Source: SOKG01 sp964502665
GTDB lineage: Bacteria > Chloroflexota > Dehalococcoidia > SZUA-161
NCBI GenBank assembly: GCA_964502665.1
Contig: CAZCXP010000008.1
Location: 1 to 33,014, forward strand
Length of the DNA: 33,014 nucleotides
Reading direction: 5' to 3'
How positions within the stretch are numbered: the first letter of the stretch is position 1; every line of letters starts with the position of its first letter. Position numbers and translations under genes: made by a program. Of this stretch, positions 23,284-32,282 are shown piece by piece. The notes under the pieces are model-generated. The model did not search any database, was not told the DNA's origin, and saw nothing but the letters and a program-made list of their open reading frames with translations.

Positions 23284-25011
23284 CTACGGGTTCCGCCTAA
23301 ATGAATCCCGCGCCCTCTGAATCGCGTTGCGAACTTCCTGGACCAGGGAATCGGGCTCTTCCTTCCCTGGCTCCTCCCACGGCTTTCCCAGCCCCATGTC
23401 GCCGGCTATGATTTTATAGCAGTTGTAGGACTGATTTGCGCTGGCCTCACCCCCCACATGCCAGCAGCCACCTGTGCAGTAGAGATTCTTCACCGGGGTC
23501 CTGTGGTTAGCTAGCTCGGGCGTCGGCCTGTTCTCGAAAAACTGCCAGGAAGAATGATCGATCCCGGAGAAGTTGCCATGGGGAGCAAGGTTTTTCATCC
23601 GCAGGCAGTCGTAGGGGCTGTTGGTATCGACGCCGATGATATTCTCCCATGTCATGTTAGGGGCGTGCTTCCCCCAGACGCTGACCACGTCCTCAGCAAA
23701 CTTCCTCTTCAGTTTCAGCCATTCACGCTCAGTGAGGTCACTGGCGCGCGGCCCCTGCATTTCGTTCTGCGCAACATGCTTGCCCGGAGGTGCGTACGCG
23801 GGGTCAACAAGGCTGTGACACCAGACGACGGGGTTATATTCCTCGACGGGAGGTAACCTCCCCATCTTGGCCCATTTGCACTCCCTGACGACGTGCTCGG
23901 GGTCGGAATCCTCTGCCAGGCCGAGCCACATGGTCTCATGTATGTCGGGATTGAACTCCTCAGCCTTGTACCTGGGGGCTTCGTGCAGGGCAAAGCTGTA
24001 CCACATGAGGTTACCTATATTGTTGGTTGACAGGTTGTCCACACGCCGCGCTATTTTCTCGCCGATGACATCTCTGCCCACCAAATCGACTAGCTGCCAC
24101 GGGCTCAGGCCAGCGGTGACCACGATCTTATTTGCCTTGATCTCACTGCCATCGGTGAGCCGAATTCCGGTAGCTGTGCCGTTCTCGATAATAACTTTCG
24201 CCACCTCCGCGTGAGTGAAGAACTTGCATCCGTTCTGCACCAGGATCTGGTGCGCGGCGTGGGCTATCTGGTGGGTTCCACCCCTGGCGTAGCCTATGGT
24301 CGGTATCGTCCCGGACATCCCCAATGTATAGGTCCCAAGCGATTGGTCGCTGACATCGCAGGCAAATGAGACCATGGTCCTCAGAATGCAGTACTGTAGT
24401 TCTGGGCTGTCGAACCATTCCCGCACCGCACGCAAAGGTGTAGCCGCCATAATCAGTGAGTCCGGATCAAAGCCGGCTTCCAGAGCAAGCGGATATACCG
24501 CCACTTGCCTTTCCATGTACTCGGGTGCAACCTTCCACTCCCAAGGGCTGAAGATCGTATCCGCGTTCACCCTCTGGTACTCGTCACTCAGGAATACCTT
24601 CCACAGTTTGAGCCACTTCTCAGCATCCTTCTCCGAGAAACGGGCGATCTCCTTTGCGGTGCGCTCCTGTGTCGGGTCAGCCTTTTGGCTGTAGATGGCG
24701 AGGCAGGAATTGTTGTTGCTGAATACCGCACCGTCGGCGCAGAGATATTGGTCCCACTGGGCGCCGTACTCCCAGAACTCGGGGAAATCTCGCCAGACCG
24801 GTAGGTAGTACCAGGGCAGGATTATGCTGGCATGGGTATTGCCGCGAAAACCGGGGGCGGATATCTCTTCGGTGGCCAGGCCACCGCCGATCTCATGCCT
24901 CCTCTCAAAGATGCCAACGCTCATGCCTGCGTACTTCGTCAAATACATGGCTAGCAGCAGCGCTTTGTTCCCACCCCCGCACAGAACCGCGTCAAATGTC
25001 AAATCGGCCAC
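23284..25011 (-). CDS. FAD oxidoreductase, phytoene desaturase-like (type B)
   Basis: 575 aa. The N-terminal FAD motif is slightly degenerate: CGGGNKALLLAMYLTKY has Gly12 and Gly14 but Ala17 where the third Gly is usual. GIFERRHEIGGGLATEE follows, then GGTHQIAHAAHQ, ENGTATGIRLTDGSEIKA, FNPDIHETMWLGL, and the C-terminal FAD region NLYCTGGCWHVGGEASANQSYNC. It is clearly paralogous to the 578-aa protein at 28123-29859 along the whole length. GTG start at 25011, with GGGAG 5 nt upstream; 39 nt after the CoA-transferase beta gene. Substrate unknown. Long central insertions relative to CrtI may form the substrate pocket. Confidence 0.87.
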   Translation of the reverse strand: MADLTFDAVLCGGGNKALLLAMYLTKYAGMSVGIFERRHEIGGGLATEEISAPGFRGNTHASIILPWYYLPVWRDFPEFWEYGAQWDQYLCADGAVFSNNNSCLAIYSQKADPTQERTAKEIARFSEKDAEKWLKLWKVFLSDEYQRVNADTIFSPWEWKVAPEYMERQVAVYPLALEAGFDPDSLIMAATPLRAVREWFDSPELQYCILRTMVSFACDVSDQSLGTYTLGMSGTIPTIGYARGGTHQIAHAAHQILVQNGCKFFTHAEVAKVIIENGTATGIRLTDGSEIKANKIVVTAGLSPWQLVDLVGRDVIGEKIARRVDNLSTNNIGNLMWYSFALHEAPRYKAEEFNPDIHETMWLGLAEDSDPEHVVRECKWAKMGRLPPVEEYNPVVWCHSLVDPAYAPPGKHVAQNEMQGPRASDLTEREWLKLKRKFAEDVVSVWGKHAPNMTWENIIGVDTNSPYDCLRMKNLAPHGNFSGIDHSSWQFFENRPTPELANHRTPVKNLYCTGGCWHVGGEASANQSYNCYKIIAGDMGLGKPWEEPGKEEPDSLVQEVRNAIQRARDSFRRNP

Positions 25012-25050
25012 CGTTGCTCCCTTCAGAAACGTTATCCGCAGGAATCCGGG

Positions 25051-25734
25051 TCACATAAGCTCGATATCATGGCAGTCAGGGTCGACTATGAGCGTGGGCT
25101 CGGTTAAGCTCTGCACCTCTTCAGGTGTCCACCCCGGGGCTACCTCTTTGAGGACGAGGCCGCGGTCTGTCACCTCGATCACGGCAACGTCGGTTACGAT
25201 GAGATCAACGCATTTGGGTGCCGTAATTAGGTAGCTGCACTTCTTCACTATCCTGGGCTCGCCGTCCTTGGTGGTATGGTTCATGGCAACAATGAGCCTT
25301 CTCGCTCCAAAGGCAAGGTCCATGGCGCCGCCGATGGTGCCAACCTCTCTCTCCGGTATCATATAATTGGCCAGATCACCCTTCTCCGAGACCTGATATG
25401 CCCCCATCACGCTGATGTCGAGATGCCCTCCCCTTATTATGGCAAAGGACTCGTCATGGCCGAAAAAGCACATTCCCGGTTGGGCATGAACGGTCTGCCC
25501 CCCTGCGTTGACCAGGTCCAGGTCACCCTCCCCGGGGAGCGTTACCTCACCAAAGCCGAGAACACCGTTCTCGGCGTGGAACACAACCTCTCTGCCCGCG
25601 GGTATGAAGTTTGACGCCAGCATGGGAATCCCGATTCCCAGGTTCACGACGTCGCCATCTTGGAACTCCTTGGCCACCCGAAGGGCAATTATCTGCCTGT
25701 CCAGCCTTTGCTTCTCCTGAAGACCCTCACTCAT
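25051..25734 (-). CDS. 3-oxoacid/glutaconate-type CoA-transferase, beta subunit
   Basis: 227-aa family I CoA-transferase B subunit. NLGIGIPMLASNFIPAG and FHAENGVLGFGE are family signatures; Glu55 in ENG is the catalytic glutamate that forms the CoA thioester intermediate. Later blocks AGGQTVHAQPGMCFF and GGHLDISVMGAYQV agree with SCOT-type beta chains. ATG at 25734 is chosen because MSEGLQEKQRLDRQ is the normal start; it overlaps the end of the alpha gene by 8 nt, and the longer frame (14 more codons) lies wholly inside that gene. It transfers CoA between acids; the preferred donor and acceptor cannot be told. It lies between flavoprotein genes, suggesting activation of the pathway acid or of a C4/C5 product. 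Confidence 0.92.
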   Translation of the reverse strand: MSEGLQEKQRLDRQIIALRVAKEFQDGDVVNLGIGIPMLASNFIPAGREVVFHAENGVLGFGEVTLPGEGDLDLVNAGGQTVHAQPGMCFFGHDESFAIIRGGHLDISVMGAYQVSEKGDLANYMIPEREVGTIGGAMDLAFGARRLIVAMNHTTKDGEPRIVKKCSYLITAPKCVDLIVTDVAVIEVTDRGLVLKEVAPGWTPEEVQSLTEPTLIVDPDCHDIELM

Positions 25735-26554
25735 GGCGCAAACCCCTCTCTCGGGCTGCTTTGATGGCATCCTCAATCTCGGCTTCGTACCTCCTCCTGG
25801 ATTTAACTGCCTGGGCGTCTGTTATCTCTACTTCTTCAGCAGGCTCTATCTTAGGCCGTGCCACTACTCTATCGACATATACTCCCGGGGTGACAATAGT
25901 CTCGGGATTAAGCTCCCCGAGTTCCACAATCTCATCCACCTCGGCGATTGTAACCCTGGCCGCCCCGGCCATGGTGGGATTGAAAGTCCTCGATGTTCCT
26001 CTGTAGACAAGGTTGCCCCAGCGGTCTCCCCTGTAGGCATGTATCAGGGCGAAATCGGCCTTAATGGGAAGCTCCAGCAGATACTCGCGGCCATCGATGG
26101 TCTTCTTCTCCTTTCCCTCCTCCACCACCGTCCCGACTCCCACAGGAACATAAACGCCGCCGAGACCAGCCTTGGCTGCCCTTACCCGCTCCGCCAGCGT
26201 ACCCTGCGGCACCATCTCTATCTCTATTTTGCCTGCCCTCAGCAGTTTCTCGAAATTGTTTACGTACAGCGCGCTTACCGGGGCAGAAATGATGGCTTTC
26301 TTTAGGCGTTCGTTTCTGACCAGGATGTCCATATCCTCTGGGAATGGTGCTTCTTGCATTCGCCAGACATCGGCGCCAAAACCACTGGTATTGGATACCG
26401 TGGTCAGATTCTTCACTCCCTTTCGGTATATGGCTTCCAAGAGTAAGCTAGGTATACTGACCACCGTGCCGAAGCCGCCGACCATGATCACAGCCCCGTC
26501 TTCTATGTCCGCCACCGCTTCGTCGAAGCTAGCCACTATCTTGTTTATCGGCAT
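25727..26554 (-). CDS. 3-oxoacid/glutaconate-type CoA-transferase, alpha subunit
   Basis: 275-aa family I CoA-transferase A subunit. Start MPINKIVASFDEAVADIEDGAVIMVGGFG is the family N-terminus, with the glycine-rich VGGFG CoA-binding turn. MVPQGTLAERVRAAKAGLGGVYVPVGVGT and DFALIHAYRGDRWGNLVYRGTSRTFNP are further conserved segments. GGAGG lies upstream of the ATG. The stop codon overlaps the beta subunit start region by 8 nt, so the two chains are coupled. A C-terminal charged helix (RRRYEAEIEDAIKAARERG) extends beyond the minimal SCOT alpha chain and is closer to the length of pathway-specific transferases. It acts with the beta subunit as an (alpha-beta) enzyme. Confidence 0.92.
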   Translation of the reverse strand: MPINKIVASFDEAVADIEDGAVIMVGGFGTVVSIPSLLLEAIYRKGVKNLTTVSNTSGFGADVWRMQEAPFPEDMDILVRNERLKKAIISAPVSALYVNNFEKLLRAGKIEIEMVPQGTLAERVRAAKAGLGGVYVPVGVGTVVEEGKEKKTIDGREYLLELPIKADFALIHAYRGDRWGNLVYRGTSRTFNPTMAGAARVTIAEVDEIVELGELNPETIVTPGVYVDRVVARPKIEPAEEVEITDAQAVKSRRRYEAEIEDAIKAARERGLRHE

Positions 26555-26572
26555 AGACCACCACCTCCATCA

Positions 26573-28051
26573 TCATTGGCCTGGCTGCTTCTTTCGATGA
26601 TACTGAATCACGATGCGAGCTACATTGATGCCTGATTGGGTCGCCTGGTGCGTGCCCATACCAGCCCCGCCGGCATCGGTGCCCACGTAGAAAAGACCGC
26701 GAACGGGCGCTTTCGGTGAGGGCTTATACTTGCCGCACTGGCCCACTATCTGCCCCAGGCCCACGCATTCACCCCCCTGGCCAGGCAGCACCTGGTCCCT
26801 GGTAAGGAGTGATATCTGAGAAGGCCCCGAGTATACCTTGGCTTCGATGGCCGGTGGCACCTCGGGCCAGAGCTTAGCTATCATTTCGTCCATCTTGTCC
26901 CACTGCATCTGCACCTCATTGGCCTCAGGGTCGGGAGAGCAGATAGTGCCGACTACAAGGCACTGCTTGCCCGGAGGAGCCATCGAAGGATCGTAGTTGG
27001 ATGGGATGGTGATGAATAGAATAACCTCCTCAGGAACGTGGCCTGCCTTTATCTTGAGGAGGCGCTCCGTATTCAACCAGCTGTCGTCGGAATAGGCCAG
27101 ATACATGGGGTGGCTCAGCACCTGTTTGTTGAGGAAGTAGTTCACACCGGTGAATCCCCAGCCGGGGACCAGATCCTTGACATAGTTCACGTAGCTCTTG
27201 TCGAAGTGTTCTTGCCCTACCAGCTTAAGCACGGTGGGCTGGATGCCGGCGTTGCTTATGACGATGGGCGCCTTGAACTCCCCATCCTTGGTGGCCACCC
27301 CGGTGACCTGGCCGTCCGCGATGGCGATCCGCTCCACCCTGGACAGCAACCTCACCTCGCCACCGTTGGCTTTGAGCACCTCGGCCTCATCCTCAATCAA
27401 GCGTCCGAAGCCACCCTCATAGTAGCCGCCCCCGCCGTTCAGCATTATCTGCTGCATGACCTTCACCTGCTCGGAGGCAGCCACCAGGTCGATGGGCTCG
27501 GCCAGCGAGGCGTTGGCGTGCAGGGCCATGTAGCCATAGAGGGGCCTTGGCACATCATAGCGGGAGATGAATTCATCCATGGTGACATCATCCAGGGCAT
27601 CCACCTGCTCCGGCGGCATGGTGATCATCTCAGTCATAAAACGCAGACTATCCTCTCTCTCCTTCTCGTTCAGGTCGAAGAGGTTGAAGAAGGGCGTCGG
27701 GTCCTGCAAGCTCTGGACAAAGCCTACGGACTTGTAGTCCCCTGACCGGCCACGGTACTTTATGCCGATGACCTCCCTGGGATCCTCAGGGACCAGCACC
27801 GGCTTCAACTTAGACTCAATTCCGAGCAACTTGAAGGCTGTCTCAAAGGCTGAACCCCGCATCGGTACCTGCGCGATGGGCCACCTCTCATGCTTGAAGC
27901 CCTCGCGGCCGGACACAGTCGCCGCCTTGCCGCCGATTTCATCGTTCTTCTCCAGAACTAGCGCCTTGAGGCCCCACTTGGCGAGCAAAGCAGCGCAGGC
28001 AATCCCGCCCGGGCCACTCCCCACCACTATCACATCATACTTTGCTGCCAT
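26573..28051 (-). CDS. FAD oxidoreductase, phytoene desaturase-like (type A)
   Basis: 492 aa, third member of the type A group. VVGSGPGGIACAALLAKWG gives the FAD motif (GxGxxG), NDEIGGKAATVSGREGF the second block, and GLFYVGTDAGGAGMGTHQATQSGINVA the C-terminal FAD site. It shares AGIQPTVLKLVGQEHFD and LLTRDQVLPGQGGECVGLG with the 493- and 505-aa proteins, but is the most diverged of the three. AGGGAGG lies about 5 nt before the ATG. It sits directly upstream of the CoA-transferase alpha gene (18 nt) and 71 nt downstream of a type B flavoprotein, making a B-A order that recurs at 23284-18188. Function: probable C=C oxidation or reduction on a hydrophobic intermediate. Confidence 0.87.
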   Translation of the reverse strand: MAAKYDVIVVGSGPGGIACAALLAKWGLKALVLEKNDEIGGKAATVSGREGFKHERWPIAQVPMRGSAFETAFKLLGIESKLKPVLVPEDPREVIGIKYRGRSGDYKSVGFVQSLQDPTPFFNLFDLNEKEREDSLRFMTEMITMPPEQVDALDDVTMDEFISRYDVPRPLYGYMALHANASLAEPIDLVAASEQVKVMQQIMLNGGGGYYEGGFGRLIEDEAEVLKANGGEVRLLSRVERIAIADGQVTGVATKDGEFKAPIVISNAGIQPTVLKLVGQEHFDKSYVNYVKDLVPGWGFTGVNYFLNKQVLSHPMYLAYSDDSWLNTERLLKIKAGHVPEEVILFITIPSNYDPSMAPPGKQCLVVGTICSPDPEANEVQMQWDKMDEMIAKLWPEVPPAIEAKVYSGPSQISLLTRDQVLPGQGGECVGLGQIVGQCGKYKPSPKAPVRGLFYVGTDAGGAGMGTHQATQSGINVARIVIQYHRKKQPGQ

Positions 28052-28122
28052 TCTCCCCTCCCTGAGTTACGTCCTCATTCTGCGCATAGCGAGGATATCC
28101 TTTGTTTTGCCATGCCTTGGCC

Positions 28123-29859
28123 TCAGCGATACGAGTAATTCGGGACAGCCGAATCTTGCACTCTCTTTCTTATGATCCGCTGGTTCTCAACCAGCGAATC
28201 CGGCTCCTCTTTCCCTTGCTCCTCCCACGGCTTGCCCAGCCCCATGTCGGTAGCAATGATCTTGTAGCAGTTGTAAGATTCAGTTGCGCCAGCATTTGAC
28301 CCTACATGCCAGCATCCCCCTGTAGCGTAGAGGTTCTTTATCGGAGTCCTGTAGTTGGCCAGCTCGGGGGTAGGTCTGTACTCGTTGATCTGGAATGGCA
28401 ACCGATCAATTCCAGCCATGGTGCCATTGGGCGCCAGGTTCTTCATTCGAAGGTTATCGTAGGGAGTGTTGGTATCGACGCCGACGATGTTGTCCCATGT
28501 CATGTTGGGGGCGTACTGCTGCCAGATATGCATCAGGTTCTCAGTGTACTGTTTCTTTATCTGCAGCCAGTCCCTTTCGGAATGGACACGCGCGGGCGGC
28601 GAAAGCTGCTCGTTATGGACGACGTGCTTGCCCGGAGGCGCATAGGACGGGTCAACCAGGCTGTGGCAGCCAACGGTGGGGGCGTAGTCTTCCAGGGGGG
28701 GCCACTCCAGCATCTTTTCGCGCATGCACTCCCTGGCGATGTGTATGGGGTCCGGGTCCGGCTGCAACCCGAGCCACATGGTCTCATGTATGTCGGGATT
28801 GAACGCTTCAGCCTTATATTTTGGAGCCTCATGAACGGCGAAGGTGTACCACATGAGGCAACCAAACGATCTCTCAATAAGTTCCACTCGCCTTGCTAAC
28901 TTAGGCGAGATATGCTCTCTGCCTATGATATTGAAGCATAGTTGCTCCGGTGACAGGCCGCATACAGCTACAAGCTTCCTTGCCTTTATCTCGCTGCCGT
29001 CGGTGAGGCGGATGCCTGTGGCGGTCCCATTCTCTATAATGGCCTTCTCCACCTCGGTGTGGGTGAAGAACTTGCACCCCATCTGCACCAGGAGCTGGTG
29101 AGCAGCATGGGCGATCTGGTGGGTTCCACCTCTGGCAAAACCTATTGTCGGCATCGTTGCCGCCAAACCCATCGTCATCACACCCTGTCCGGGATCATTG
29201 ACATCGACTACCGAGGAAACGGCAAACCTGAGGATGCAGCACTGGAGCTCAGGGCTCTCAAACCATTCCTGCGAGGTGTGCATCATACTTGCTGCCATCA
29301 TCATGCCGTCCGGGAGCAGGTCAGCTTCCATAACCAGGGGAGCTACGGCAATTTGCCTTTCCGCAAACTCGGGCCGAACCATCCACTCCGGAGGGTTGAA
29401 TATGGAATCTATGGTCACCCTAAGGTACTCATCGCTCAGTGCTATCTTCGCAAGCTTGAGCCATGTGTCAGCGTCCTTCTCTGAGAAGCGTGCTATCTCC
29501 TTCGCGGTGCGCTCCCAGGTTGGGTCATGCTTGTCGCTGTAGATAGCGATTGCAGTCTCCTGATCCCTGAAAACGAAGCCATCGGCGCAGAGATGCTGGT
29601 CCCACTGTGCCCCGTAGTCCCAGAAGTCGGGGAAATCACGCCAGACCGGCCCGTAGTACCAGGGCAAGATTATGTTGGCGTGGTCATTCCCGCGAAAACC
29701 CGGCGCTGAGAGCTCCTCGGTGCAAAGGCAACCTCCGAGCTCGTGCCTCCTCTCAAATATGCCAACGCTCATGCCTCCATACTTGATCAAATACAGGGCA
29801 AGCAGCAGACCTTTGTTGCCTCCTCCAACAATCACCGCATCAAATGTATCATCGGGCAT
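28123..29859 (-). CDS. FAD oxidoreductase, phytoene desaturase-like (type B)
   Basis: 578-aa paralogue of the 575-aa protein. VGGGNKGLLLALYLIKYGG has the full GxGxxG (12-17); then GIFERRHELGGCLCTEELSAPG, which carries an unusual CxC where the relative has GGGLAT. Shared blocks include GGTHQIAHAAHQ, FNPDIHETMWLGL, NMTWDNIVGVDTNTPYDNLRMKNL and the C-terminal NLYATGGCWHVGSNAGATESYNC. AGGAGG is 5 nt upstream of the ATG. It follows the alcohol dehydrogenase gene after 48 nt. As for its relatives, the fold and FAD binding are clear, the reaction is not. The CxC pair could be redox-active or metal-binding; this is unverified. Confidence 0.88.
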   Translation of the reverse strand: MPDDTFDAVIVGGGNKGLLLALYLIKYGGMSVGIFERRHELGGCLCTEELSAPGFRGNDHANIILPWYYGPVWRDFPDFWDYGAQWDQHLCADGFVFRDQETAIAIYSDKHDPTWERTAKEIARFSEKDADTWLKLAKIALSDEYLRVTIDSIFNPPEWMVRPEFAERQIAVAPLVMEADLLPDGMMMAASMMHTSQEWFESPELQCCILRFAVSSVVDVNDPGQGVMTMGLAATMPTIGFARGGTHQIAHAAHQLLVQMGCKFFTHTEVEKAIIENGTATGIRLTDGSEIKARKLVAVCGLSPEQLCFNIIGREHISPKLARRVELIERSFGCLMWYTFAVHEAPKYKAEAFNPDIHETMWLGLQPDPDPIHIARECMREKMLEWPPLEDYAPTVGCHSLVDPSYAPPGKHVVHNEQLSPPARVHSERDWLQIKKQYTENLMHIWQQYAPNMTWDNIVGVDTNTPYDNLRMKNLAPNGTMAGIDRLPFQINEYRPTPELANYRTPIKNLYATGGCWHVGSNAGATESYNCYKIIATDMGLGKPWEEQGKEEPDSLVENQRIIRKRVQDSAVPNYSYR

Positions 29860-29907
29860 GATCGCCTCCTCTCATAGCATTGCCTGTCTCCCGTAAGACT
29901 CGTGCTA

Positions 29908-31005
29908 TTACTGAATCTTGATTACGCTTCGTATCACCTCTCCTTTTTCCAGCGCCTCGAAGGCCTCATTGATCTTGTCCAGGCCGTAGGTCTTGCTGAT
30001 AAGCCTATCGAAGGGGAGTTTGCCATCCATGAACATATCAATGTATCTCGGTATATCAACCCGGGCCCTTATGTCGCCCTGAACTGTACCGGTAATGGCC
30101 TTGCCCAGCAGGAACTCGTAGGATTGAATACTGACGGCCGTGCCTATGGGGGCCATTCCAGCGACGACGCATTTTCCGCCGTTATGAATCGAGGCGTAGG
30201 CCTGCTGTATCACTTCTACCTTGCCTGCGGTCTCAATGGCGTAGTCTGCCCCGCCGCCTGTCAGCTCCATGACCTTGGCCACAGGATCATCCTTCCTGTA
30301 GTTGACCACATGGTCGGCACCGAACTCTTTGGCCAGTGCTAGCTTCTTGTCGTTGCTGGCGACGGCGATGATCTTGCCTGCTCCTGCCAGATTGGCTCCC
30401 ATGACGGCACTGAGCCCCACGCCGCCAGCGCCCCAGATGGCGACGCTTTCGCCGGGCCTTACCCCTGCGGTATTGATGGCAGCACCGATGCCAGTAGCGA
30501 CCCCGCAGCCCAGCAAGCAGACCTTATCCAGTGGGGCATCATCTCGAATCTTCACGCATGAGCGCTCGTGCACCACGGTGTACTCTGCGAAGCAGGCGAG
30601 GCCGAAGAGATGGTGCAACGCCTGGTCGCCTTTGGATAGGCGTGTCCCGCCACAGATGGGCAGGACTGACCCGGCCATAACGGGCATGTTCTCCACGCAC
30701 ATCGTTGGCTTTCCTTCGACGCAGAAGCGGCATTTCCCACATGAGAACGATACCATCATGACGACATGATCGCCTGGCTGCACTGTGGTTACACCGGGAC
30801 CTACCTTCTCTACTATCCCCGCTCCCTCGTGTCCCACCACCACAGGCATGACACAAAACATCTCGCCTTTCATGAAGTGTAGGTCGCTGTGACATACTCC
30901 GGAGGCCACGAGCTTCACCAGCACTTCGTTGACCTGCGGCTCGTCGAGAGTGACCTCTTCCACTTTTAGCGGCGCGCCGGCCTCGTAGCATATAGCTGCC
31001 TTCAT
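29908..31005 (-). CDS. Zinc-dependent medium-chain alcohol dehydrogenase
   Basis: 365-aa MDR-family NAD(P)-dependent alcohol dehydrogenase. Catalytic zinc ligands are Cys38 (GVCHSDLH), His59-Glu60 (GHEGAG) and Cys167 (LLGCGVATG). The structural zinc site is complete: Cys89, Cys92, Cys95 and Cys103. The nucleotide-binding turn GAGGVG is at 192-197. The Asp that ends the second Rossmann strand and selects NAD is replaced by Ala216 (IIAVASNDKK), so NADP(H) use is possible. The length and CGVATG motif resemble class III/aryl alcohol-type dehydrogenases, but no glutathione-specific call is justified. AGGAGG lies 9 nt before the ATG. It follows the CaiB-type gene after 28 nt. Probably oxidises a primary or secondary alcohol, or reduces an aldehyde released by the aldolase. 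Confidence 0.93.
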   Translation of the reverse strand: MKAAICYEAGAPLKVEEVTLDEPQVNEVLVKLVASGVCHSDLHFMKGEMFCVMPVVVGHEGAGIVEKVGPGVTTVQPGDHVVMMVSFSCGKCRFCVEGKPTMCVENMPVMAGSVLPICGGTRLSKGDQALHHLFGLACFAEYTVVHERSCVKIRDDAPLDKVCLLGCGVATGIGAAINTAGVRPGESVAIWGAGGVGLSAVMGANLAGAGKIIAVASNDKKLALAKEFGADHVVNYRKDDPVAKVMELTGGGADYAIETAGKVEVIQQAYASIHNGGKCVVAGMAPIGTAVSIQSYEFLLGKAITGTVQGDIRARVDIPRYIDMFMDGKLPFDRLISKTYGLDKINEAFEALEKGEVIRSVIKIQ

Positions 31006-31033
31006 TGTTCCTATCCTCCTTTAATGATGTAGT

Positions 31034-32269
31034 TTAACCGAACATCCCTCCACCAGCCCCCTTGGCACTCTCAGGATTGTGCAGGACGTCTTCATCTATC
31101 AGTTGCTTTATCTCGTCTTCCGACATACCCAGCAGGTCGCGGCATATCTCCTCGGTATGCTGGCCCAGTAGAGGAGCTGCCGCGCTCTGTAAGGGTGGAC
31201 ACCCAGACAGCCTGAAGGGCACGCCTGGATAGAGCCTCTTGCCCGCCACGGGGTGATCCAATTCTACGATTGCGCCTAGCCACTCAAGCTGCGGGTCGGC
31301 AAGGGTGTCAGTGGCTCGCTGAACGACGCCGGCTGCTACCCCGGCAGCCTGCAATGTTTCCATAACTTCACGGGCATCGAGGGTTGCCGTCCATTCTCCA
31401 ATCATTTTGTCCAGCTCGTCAACGTTTTGCAAACGGCCCAGGAGGTCAGCGAATTTGGGGTCCCTGGTCCATGCCGGGTTACCGATGGCATCACAGAAGC
31501 TATGCCACTCCTCGTCGGTGAACACAGCTATCGCGCACCATTCGTCTGCACCCTGGCAGGCGTAGCAGCCATGAGGGGCAGCGTAGGTGCTTCGATTTCC
31601 CATCGGCTTCTGAATTCGCTTATTGAAGGTATAGTCCAGATAGTGCTCGCCGAGGAGGCTAGCTGCCACCTCGGTCTGAGCCATGTCGATGAACTGCCCC
31701 TTGCCCGTGCGACGCCTATAATCAAGGGCAGCCAAAGCCGCTATCACAACATGCTTGCTCGCCATGTGGTCGGGCAACGGCGAGTTGGAACCCACGGGAT
31801 AGGGATCATCGGGCTGAGCCCAGATAGAGAGCATTCCGGAGGCGGACGAGAGCATCGGGCCGTAGGCCTGGAAGTCACTGAAGGGCCCGCCACCGCCAAA
31901 ACCCTGGCTGCTGACATAGATAATCTCGGGGTTTAGCTTGCGCACGCTCTCATAGTCGAACCCAAGGCTTTTCATCACGCCGCCGCGGAAGTTCTCCACC
32001 AGGATATCGGCCATCTTGATCAGTTTGCCAACGAGCTCTCTTCCCTTCTCGGTCTTCAGGCTCACGCTGAAGCTCCGCTTATTACGATTTGCCTCATTGA
32101 ACCCGGCGATGTTATTGATATCGGGCCCGATAGTTCTCATGAAATCCATGTTGTCCTTCGACTCTATCTTGATAACGTCGGCACCCAGCTCACCGAGGAT
32201 CTTGCCGGCGTCAGGGCCCACACCGCCCGTGCCGAAGCTCAACACCTTGATATGTTCCAGAGGCGGCAC
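31034..32269 (-). CDS. CaiB/BaiF family (family III) CoA-transferase
   Basis: 411 aa. The N-terminal IKVLSFGTGGVGPDAGKILGELGADVIKIE, then NRNKRSFSVSLKTEKGRELV, ADILVENFRGGVM and YVSSQGFG are standard formyl-CoA transferase-family blocks. Asp167 (SPLPDHMASKHV) aligns with the catalytic aspartate that forms the acyl anhydride. C-terminal LLGQHTEEICRDLLGMSEDEI is also typical. It moves CoA between carboxylic acids without releasing free intermediates. It is homologous to bile-acid BaiF/BaiK and benzylsuccinate transferases, but the substrate cannot be told. GTG start at 32269, preceded by AAGGAGG 5-6 nt upstream, 13 nt after the upstream CaiB-type gene. The two may form a heteromer. Confidence 0.92.
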   Translation of the reverse strand: MPPLEHIKVLSFGTGGVGPDAGKILGELGADVIKIESKDNMDFMRTIGPDINNIAGFNEANRNKRSFSVSLKTEKGRELVGKLIKMADILVENFRGGVMKSLGFDYESVRKLNPEIIYVSSQGFGGGGPFSDFQAYGPMLSSASGMLSIWAQPDDPYPVGSNSPLPDHMASKHVVIAALAALDYRRRTGKGQFIDMAQTEVAASLLGEHYLDYTFNKRIQKPMGNRSTYAAPHGCYACQGADEWCAIAVFTDEEWHSFCDAIGNPAWTRDPKFADLLGRLQNVDELDKMIGEWTATLDAREVMETLQAAGVAAGVVQRATDTLADPQLEWLGAIVELDHPVAGKRLYPGVPFRLSGCPPLQSAAAPLLGQHTEEICRDLLGMSEDEIKQLIDEDVLHNPESAKGAGGGMFG

Positions 32270-32282
32270 TTTGTCCTCCTTG

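Noticed and set aside
18188..29859. Carotenoid biosynthesis cluster
   Set aside because: The flavoproteins are phytoene-desaturase-like, but no phytoene synthase, prenyltransferase or cyclase gene accompanies them, and all neighbours are acyl-CoA catabolic genes.
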